A stretch of DNA of 64,000 nucleotides. Origin: Prosthecobacter debontii (GTDB lineage: Bacteria > Verrucomicrobiota > Verrucomicrobiia > Verrucomicrobiales > Akkermansiaceae). The position numbers and the translations under genes were made by a program. The notes under the pieces were generated by a model. The model was given only the letters and a program-made list of their open reading frames with translations, did no database searches and was not told where the DNA came from. The stretch covers positions 1 to 64,000 of the forward strand of contig CAMCBV010000008.1 in the NCBI GenBank assembly GCA_945873125.1, read 5' to 3'. Below, piece after piece: positions 58,671 to 64,000 of this stretch (position 1 is its first letter; each line of letters opens with the position of its first letter).

Positions 58671-59867
58671 ATGAAAACAACTCCCATACACACCCTAGCG
58701 CTTGCAGCGACTCTTGCCACCATCGTCACCAGTCAGATGCCAGCATATGCGAAAGTCGCTCATGAACCTGAAGACAAACCAACTGTCGATGCTCCAGCGA
58801 AACCTGTAGTCGATGGCCAAAATAAAATCCAAATCGCTTTGCTCTTGGACACCTCCAGCAGCATGGACGGATTGATCGATCAGGCAAAAACCCAATTATG
58901 GAAAGTCGTCAATACGTTCATCGATGCCGAGCGTGACGGCCTGAAGCCTTTTGTTGAGGTTGCTCTCTACGAATACGGAAACAATGGCAACGCCGTTGGA
59001 AACGATTGGATACGTTTGGTTAGTCCGCTGACTCGTGACCTTGATGAGCTGAGCGGGAAACTTTTCGCCCTGAAAACCAATGGCGGCGAGGAATATTGCG
59101 GTGCGGTGATCCAGCGCGCGCTCGGCGATCTCGCGTGGGATGACAATAAGAAAACCTACAAGGCGATCTTTATCGCGGGCAATGAGCCTTTCACGCAGGG
59201 CCGTGTCGATGCTCGTTCGGTTTCCAAAGAAGCCCTAGCCAAGGGCATCATCATCAACACGATTCACTGCGGAAGCCGCCAAGATGGCATCAACGGTGCC
59301 TGGCACGATGGTGCTGCTCTGGGTGGCGGAGACTTTCTTGTGATCGATCAGGACAAGGTCGTCGCTCACATCGATGCTCCACAAGACAAGCGCATTGCCG
59401 ATCTTAGTTTGAAACTCAACGAAACCTATTTGGGTTATGGTGCGCAGCGTGAGCAGGCTGCAGGCATGCAAATGCAGGCGGATGAGTATGCGACTGCGAA
59501 CAAAGAAAAGGGCGCGCATGTCCAACGCGCCATCACCAAATCCAGCCAAAACTATTCAAATGCCAGCTGGGATCTATGCGATGCGGTGAAAGATAAGAAA
59601 ATCGACATCACCAAATTGAAACAAGAAGAGCTTCCGGAAAATATGCGCGGCAAGACCGCGGATGAGATTAAGCAATTGGTGGCCGATGCCACAGCCAAGC
59701 GCGAGCAGATACAAAAAGAAATCCAGGCTCTTAGCAAAGAACGCGAAGCACACATTGCCGATGCGTTGAAAAAGCAAGCGGACTCCGGTGATAAGTCTCT
59801 CGATCAAGCCATGATCGAAGCGACCCGAGCCCAAGCCTCAAAAGTTGGATATAGCTTCAAAAACTGA
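58671..59867 (+). CDS. Exported VWA-domain protein
   Basis: 398 residues with a signal peptide (ALAATLATIVTSQMPAYA). A von Willebrand factor A domain begins IQIALLLDTSSSMDGLIDQAK; the metal-site residues are Asp60, Ser62 and Ser64. A strand YKAIFIAGNEPFTQG and an IIINTIHCGS strand follow. The last 140 residues are helical with a coiled-coil-like stretch (ATAKREQIQKEIQALSKEREAHIADALKKQ). It is probably a periplasmic adhesion or scaffold protein. A perfect ACGGAC(N4)GTCCGT hairpin lies 24 bases upstream. Confidence 0.85.
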   Translation: MKTTPIHTLALAATLATIVTSQMPAYAKVAHEPEDKPTVDAPAKPVVDGQNKIQIALLLDTSSSMDGLIDQAKTQLWKVVNTFIDAERDGLKPFVEVALYEYGNNGNAVGNDWIRLVSPLTRDLDELSGKLFALKTNGGEEYCGAVIQRALGDLAWDDNKKTYKAIFIAGNEPFTQGRVDARSVSKEALAKGIIINTIHCGSRQDGINGAWHDGAALGGGDFLVIDQDKVVAHIDAPQDKRIADLSLKLNETYLGYGAQREQAAGMQMQADEYATANKEKGAHVQRAITKSSQNYSNASWDLCDAVKDKKIDITKLKQEELPENMRGKTADEIKQLVADATAKREQIQKEIQALSKEREAHIADALKKQADSGDKSLDQAMIEATRAQASKVGYSFKN

Positions 59868-59894
59868 AGCCCGTTTTAGTTAAGAATTTTTTCA

Positions 59895-59990
59895 ACCACG
59901 AATCTCACGAATTGCACGAATGAAACGAATTTTTTGAGTTAAATCTTTGATCCAGAATATATTAGTTCTGAGAATTCGTGAGATTCGTGC
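59895..59990. repeat. Intergenic inverted repeat, CACGAATCTCACGAATT type
   Basis: CCACGAATCTCACGAATT (59895-59912) pairs with 59973-59990 over 17 bases. The motif CACGAAT occurs three times in the left arm. It lies after the VWA gene and upstream of the response regulator. Confidence 0.7.
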
Positions 59991-60132
59991 AATTTGATGA
60001 AGAGATTTAGTGTTCGAGTTCATCTATGTCCGTTACGGTTCCATTGCGGTTCAACTTTTATCAAATAACTCCAGTTTCGTTTTTAATTAGATCATTCTGA
60101 TATAAAAACATTGTGATGGCGTGAAGCCCTGA

Positions 60133-60855
60133 ATGACCTATCTTCCCCAAATCATGATCGACTCTCCCACCATTCTTGTCATCGAGGACGATTCCGCCGT
60201 CCGCACGGGAATTGTTGATACTTTGGAATACGGTGGATATCGTACTTTACAGGCTCCGGACGGCCACGTGGGCATGGAAATGGCGATGAGATCGAATTAC
60301 CGGCTGCTTTTGTTGGACATTGTCATGCCGGGTCCTTCCGGATTTGAAATCCTTGCCGCGTTGAAAAAAGCCCGCCCAGGTCAGGCGGTGATCATGCTCT
60401 CCGCTCGCGGTGAGGAACAAGATCGGGTCAAGGGGCTCGTCGGCGGGGCGGATGACTATGTCGTCAAACCGTTCAGCATGAAAGAACTGCTAGCGCGCGT
60501 CGATGCGGTGCTGCGGCGTACCCATGAGCGCTCCGCTCCATCCGTGAACTTCTCATTTGACGGCACGGAGATCGACCTAACAGAAAACAAAATCAAATTT
60601 CCCAACGGAACCCTCACCGAACTCAGCGATAGGGAGAGCTGTTTGTTGCGTTATCTCATTGAAGCCAACGGCCGCATCCTCACGCGCAACGAAATTCTCC
60701 GCCATGTCTGGAATCTCGATCCGGATAAAATCGAAACCCGCACGATCGACATGCACATGGCGAACTTGCGTTCAAAACTCGGAAACGAACTTGCGCCACG
60801 CCTTGTCACCGAACGTGGCAAAGGCTATCGTTTCATCAAAGCCAAGGACACTTAA
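60133..60855 (+). CDS. OmpR-type two-component response regulator
   Basis: 240 residues. Receiver domain: ILVIEDDSAVRTGIVDTL acidic pocket, phosphoacceptor Asp62 in LLLLDIVMPGPSG, MLSARGEE, VKPFSMKEL with the conserved Lys. The OmpR/PhoB winged-helix ends RTIDMHMANLRSKLG and TERGKGYRFI. ATG at 60154 is an alternative start. Its stop and the kinase start are adjacent (TAAATG), so the two are coupled. Confidence 0.95.
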   Translation: MTYLPQIMIDSPTILVIEDDSAVRTGIVDTLEYGGYRTLQAPDGHVGMEMAMRSNYRLLLLDIVMPGPSGFEILAALKKARPGQAVIMLSARGEEQDRVKGLVGGADDYVVKPFSMKELLARVDAVLRRTHERSAPSVNFSFDGTEIDLTENKIKFPNGTLTELSDRESCLLRYLIEANGRILTRNEILRHVWNLDPDKIETRTIDMHMANLRSKLGNELAPRLVTERGKGYRFIKAKDT

Positions 60856-62553
60856 ATGAACTGGACTCGCTTACAATCCACGACCCTTGTTTGGTTTGCA
60901 TTTATCCTATGCGCAGGCTTGGTCATCGGCGCGATGCTGTGGCTGACGCGTAGCGTAATCCAAACCGAACAAAACCGCGCGCATGCGGAAATCCGTGCGG
61001 AGGAACAGGAGCGAGTGCGTTTGGTTCTCTGGAGGATGGATACACTAGGGACTTCTTTGTTGTTAGAAGAAAACTCTATTTCAAGTGAGAATTTTCTAAC
61101 AAAACTGGATCGCACCCTCCCAGCAACCGTTCGTTTCGAGACTCCGGATGGTGTGGCCATCAATGGCTGGGGAAGCGAGCAGCAACTTCAGATATGCGGC
61201 ACTTGGTTGCCAACTCTGGTAGCGAATCAAGAAGCTGCAGATCATGATTCCGCCGGTCTAAAAAAAGAAGACACGATCAGCCTGGAAAATTTGGAACAGA
61301 CGGGCCAATCAGCCCAAACGAAATACCGCGGCTACAAAGATGAGCAGACCCAAGCATGGTCTAACCGAAACGAGAAGGCGAGTCGGGAGCAGTTGATGAG
61401 CAAGAATGTGCAAAATTCCTATGCGTTTGGACAACAAGAAGTTGTTTTGAATGAGGGCGCGGCAATCTCATCGAGCCTTGAGTTCAACAACCCGCTTTCG
61501 GAGTTCAAGCCCATGTGGTTCAAAGATTCCCTTCTGATGATTCGTAGAGGCATGACTCTAACATCTTTTGCCCAAGCAATCATGGTTGACCAAGCGGCGC
61601 TTGAAAAACTCCTTTTGAACGAGGCGAAATTGTATCTGCCCAATGCCAGATTGAGTCGCCCCATCGAAGATGCGGATGATTCATTCGTGCTCGCATCGTT
61701 TCCATTGAGATTGATTCCCGGAAACATAAACCTAACACCCGAATCCATTCCGAAAAGCATCATGAATTCCCTTCTCGCGGGTTGGTTCGCCGCGCTCATC
61801 GCGGTGGTCACCGCGTTTTTCCTGATCACCAATGTGATGAAACTCAGCGAGCGCCGCGCCTCGTTTGTTTCCGCTGTGACACATGAGCTGCGGACTCCTC
61901 TAACAACTTTCCGGCTCTATTCAGATATTTTACAAAACGATGCGGTCAGCGCGGAGAAACGCCCCGCCTACCTTCGCACTCTGTCCCGTGAGGCGGATCG
62001 CCTCTCTCACCTGGTGGAGAACGTTCTCGCGTTTTCTCAAATCGAACGCGGTAGCGCGCGCAGTTCGGTTTCAGAACACGACATGGGTGAATTGTTAGAA
62101 TCAATGCGCGAGCGTTTCGAAGCGCGTTTGACTTCCGCGCATTTGAAGTTGGAGATGAAAATTGAGAGTCCGATCCGTTGCGCGATCGATTCCAACGCGC
62201 TTGAACACATCTTGTTCAATCTCATCGATAACGCCGCGAAATATACAACGGGCTCGGAGCCTGCCATAGTCAGCATCGAGACAGCTACCCAATCGAATGG
62301 CTTTATAATCAACGTTTCCGACCACGGCCCGGGCATTTCCCAAGCCGAGTGCAAAAAGATTTTCCGTCCGTTTCATAAAACAGCCAAGCAGGCGGCAGAG
62401 ACCAAGCCGGGAGTGGGTCTAGGCCTCGCGCTCTCGAACCGCCTCGCGCGTTCGATGGGCGGCAAGCTCCGTTGCGAAAACCGAACAGATGGGCACAGCG
62501 GCGCGGTGTTTGTCCTGACTCTGCCAGTTTATCCATCCATCGCAAAATCTTAA
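60856..62553 (+). CDS. Sensor histidine kinase
   Basis: 565 residues. Two membrane segments (about 8-31 and 305-325) flank a periplasmic sensor region of about 270 residues that I do not recognise. The dimerisation His343 lies in SAVTHELRTPLTTFRLYSDIL. N box NLIDNAAKYT, G1 DHGPGIS, F box and G2 GVGLGLALS complete the HATPase domain. It is the partner of the upstream response regulator. The 24 codons near 61061-61101 and three later sites use the rare Leu-Thr or Leu-Glu pairs CTA ACA and TTA GAA. Confidence 0.95.
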   Translation: MNWTRLQSTTLVWFAFILCAGLVIGAMLWLTRSVIQTEQNRAHAEIRAEEQERVRLVLWRMDTLGTSLLLEENSISSENFLTKLDRTLPATVRFETPDGVAINGWGSEQQLQICGTWLPTLVANQEAADHDSAGLKKEDTISLENLEQTGQSAQTKYRGYKDEQTQAWSNRNEKASREQLMSKNVQNSYAFGQQEVVLNEGAAISSSLEFNNPLSEFKPMWFKDSLLMIRRGMTLTSFAQAIMVDQAALEKLLLNEAKLYLPNARLSRPIEDADDSFVLASFPLRLIPGNINLTPESIPKSIMNSLLAGWFAALIAVVTAFFLITNVMKLSERRASFVSAVTHELRTPLTTFRLYSDILQNDAVSAEKRPAYLRTLSREADRLSHLVENVLAFSQIERGSARSSVSEHDMGELLESMRERFEARLTSAHLKLEMKIESPIRCAIDSNALEHILFNLIDNAAKYTTGSEPAIVSIETATQSNGFIINVSDHGPGISQAECKKIFRPFHKTAKQAAETKPGVGLGLALSNRLARSMGGKLRCENRTDGHSGAVFVLTLPVYPSIAKS

Positions 62554-62563
62554 TTCTGGCAGT

Positions 62564-62591
62564 TTGACAACCCTGACCCACCCGTCATTCT
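62564..62591 (+). promoter_or_regulatory. Possible promoter of the last sulfatase
   Basis: TTGACA (62564-62569) is 16 bases from CATTCT (62586-62591). The ATG at 62600 would be nearly leaderless. The -10 match is weak. Confidence 0.3.
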
Positions 62592-62599
62592 CAGGAAAA

Positions 62600-64000
62600 A
62601 TGAGAATTCCGTTTTTGTTGTTAGCCATGGCAGCGCTCGCTCACTCTGCGGAGAAATCCCGCAATGTGGTGGTGATCATCGCCGATGATCTGGGCGTCAA
62701 AGACATCAATCCGGACGGAACCCATCCATTTTACGAAACGCCAAACCTTGCGAAATTCGCAAAGACCGCTGTTAATTTCACAAATGGTTACGCGAGTTGC
62801 CCGGTTTGCTCTCCGACACGCTCCGCCATGATGACTGGGCAAGCTCCTGCCCGGACTGGAAACACCGATTATTTCGGCGCTCCCAACGAGTTTTCTGGAG
62901 AAATCCCAGCCGACTACCATCCCGTCCGGGATTTCCTGAAAACCCACAAAAACAACAAGGGTCGCGAAAAATATCCGCTCTGGCCGGCACCCTACTTGGG
63001 ACACCTTCCCAAAGGCACGATGACTCTACCGCAAGCTCTCAAAAACCACGGCTACTCAACGTTTTTCGCCGGCAAGTGGCACCTCGGACACAAGGGAAAT
63101 TTACCCGAAGACCACGGCTTTGATATCAACATCGGCGGCAATCAAAGCGGCGGTCCTTATACCGGAAAAAAATACTTTTCTCCATACGGAAATCCCAAAA
63201 TCAAAGATGGCCCGGACGGCGAATACCTTACAGATCGTCTAGGCAGCGAGACGGCGGGATTCATCAAAGCCAACAAAGACAAACCTTTTTTGGCATACCT
63301 TTCATTTTATGCGGTCCACACCCCCCTGATGGCGCCGGAAAAATTGGTAAAAAAATACGAAGCAAAACGCGAAAAGTTAGGCCTCAAGGATGAATTCGCA
63401 CCGGAGCCGCCGCGCATGAATCGCACCGTATCATCGCACGCGGTCTACGCGGCCATGCTCGAGTCCATGGACTCGGCGATCGGGCAAGTGCTCGATACGC
63501 TGGAAGCGGAGGGTCTTGCCGATGATACCTTGGTTATTTTCACTTCAGACAACGGCGGACTCTCCACCTCCGAAGGCTCTCCGACTTCGAATCTACCCTA
63601 TCGCGCCGGAAAAGGCTGGCTATACGAAGGCGGCATCCGCGTCCCCGTGCTGGTCCGCAATCCTCCAACCGGCAACGGCGGCACGACTTGTGCCGAGCCC
63701 GTCTACACCACGGATTATTTCCCAACCATCCTCGCCGCAACCGGCCATGACCTGCTTCCAGATCACCACAAAGACGGCATGTCGTTTCTAACATATTTAC
63801 AGAAGCCGTCATCACCCCCATCGGGGCGTCCCATGTTCTGGCATTACCCTCACTGGGGCAATCAAGGCGGATCGCCCGGTACCGCCGTGCGTGAGGGTAA
63901 ATGGAAACTCATTCGTTGGGCATGGCCGGAGCGTACGGAGCTTTTCGATCTGGAGTCGGATCCCGGAGAATCCGCGGACTTATCAGCCAGTCAACCCGAG
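62600..64000 (+). CDS. Secreted sulfatase, 3' end beyond window
   Basis: 467 codons are open to the last base with no stop. The protein starts MRIPFLLLAMAALAHSAEKS (signal peptide) at the ATG preceded by AGGAAA. Metal site VVVIIADDLGVKD, formylglycine motif CSPTRS with Cys70, GKWHLGHKGN, LVIFTSDNGGLST and the late LYEGGIRVP follow the arylsulfatase pattern. It follows the histidine kinase after 46 bases on the same strand. Whether the kinase system controls it is unknown. The missing C-terminus is probably short, since the C-terminal ELFDLESDPGE segment is already present. Confidence 0.93.
   Translation, partial: MRIPFLLLAMAALAHSAEKSRNVVVIIADDLGVKDINPDGTHPFYETPNLAKFAKTAVNFTNGYASCPVCSPTRSAMMTGQAPARTGNTDYFGAPNEFSGEIPADYHPVRDFLKTHKNNKGREKYPLWPAPYLGHLPKGTMTLPQALKNHGYSTFFAGKWHLGHKGNLPEDHGFDINIGGNQSGGPYTGKKYFSPYGNPKIKDGPDGEYLTDRLGSETAGFIKANKDKPFLAYLSFYAVHTPLMAPEKLVKKYEAKREKLGLKDEFAPEPPRMNRTVSSHAVYAAMLESMDSAIGQVLDTLEAEGLADDTLVIFTSDNGGLSTSEGSPTSNLPYRAGKGWLYEGGIRVPVLVRNPPTGNGGTTCAEPVYTTDYFPTILAATGHDLLPDHHKDGMSFLTYLQKPSSPPSGRPMFWHYPHWGNQGGSPGTAVREGKWKLIRWAWPERTELFDLESDPGESADLSASQPE

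Noticed and set aside
1-64000. CRISPR arrays, tRNA and rRNA genes
   Set aside because: No regularly spaced direct repeats and no tRNA T-arm or rRNA-like sequences were found by eye on either strand.

Overview
The window looks like chromosomal DNA of a Verrucomicrobiota bacterium, probably Verrucomicrobiae near the Akkermansiaceae/Verrucomicrobiaceae. The reasons are the density of secreted formylglycine sulfatases, a PVC-type multidomain CxxCH cytochrome, paired ThuA-domain proteins, DUF6580 and DUF1573 proteins, and the scarcity of clear Shine-Dalgarno sites. This placement is inference from gene content; no rRNA is present and no genus can be given. I saw no tRNA, rRNA or CRISPR array.

Layout. 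1-644: start of an IS3-type transposase gene abutting the 5' part of a type III-like DNA methyltransferase gene that stops at the junction. 0.8-5.8 kb: two secreted sulfatases, a secreted TIM-barrel isomerase and a sialate-O-acetylesterase-like SGNH protein (glycan use). 5.9-9.3 kb: trmD with a CcdAB-like toxin-antitoxin pair directly in front of it, rarA, and a spermidine-synthase-like protein. 9.4-13.5 kb: a lipoprotein, then tyrA-aroA-(cmk-plsC fusion). 13.5-15.8 kb: small secreted proteins and a glutathione peroxidase. 15.8-19.8 kb: fur-like gene-sufC-sufB-sufD. 20-20.7 kb: rplU-rpmA. 20.9-26.5 kb: DUF2452, a pseudopilin, an array of two trypsin-like lipoproteins with two related small lipoproteins, mutY and a second fur-like gene. 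26.6-29.5 kb: a five-gene ECF sigma operon. 29.6-30.3 kb: Doc/AbrB toxin-antitoxin. 30.3-33 kb: pdhB-pdhA and a DUF6580 protein. 33.3-35.1 kb: dnaN and yebC. 35.3-35.8 kb: BrnTA. 36-39.5 kb: a sulfatase, a saccharopine-dehydrogenase-like gene and DUF3147. 39.6-42.5 kb: KH/R3H protein, DoxX, thioesterase and a COG2509 flavoprotein. 42.6-47.7 kb: ThuA, a giant SGNH/propeller/cytochrome c protein, ThuA. 47.8-57.1 kb: rnhC, an LpxL-like acyltransferase, HIT, lipase, lipoproteins, a PHP phosphatase, an esterase and leuA. 57.3-64 kb: a small ORF, an exported histone-deacetylase-family protein, a VWA protein, a two-component system and a fourth sulfatase cut by the window end.

How the genes work together. 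Core functions (translation, replication, Fe-S assembly, pyruvate dehydrogenase, aromatic and leucine synthesis) are interleaved with exported glycan-degrading enzymes and with regulatory or stress modules. The parts that fit no standard annotation best are the duplicated protease/small-lipoprotein array (22.2-24.9 kb), the translationally coupled ECF sigma operon with DUF1573 and rhodanese, three toxin-antitoxin modules each with a palindrome in front, a 111-bp inverted-repeat element at the leuA stop, a purine-rich 142-bp inverted repeat after rpmA, and an apparently over-represented octamer TGTTAGAA.
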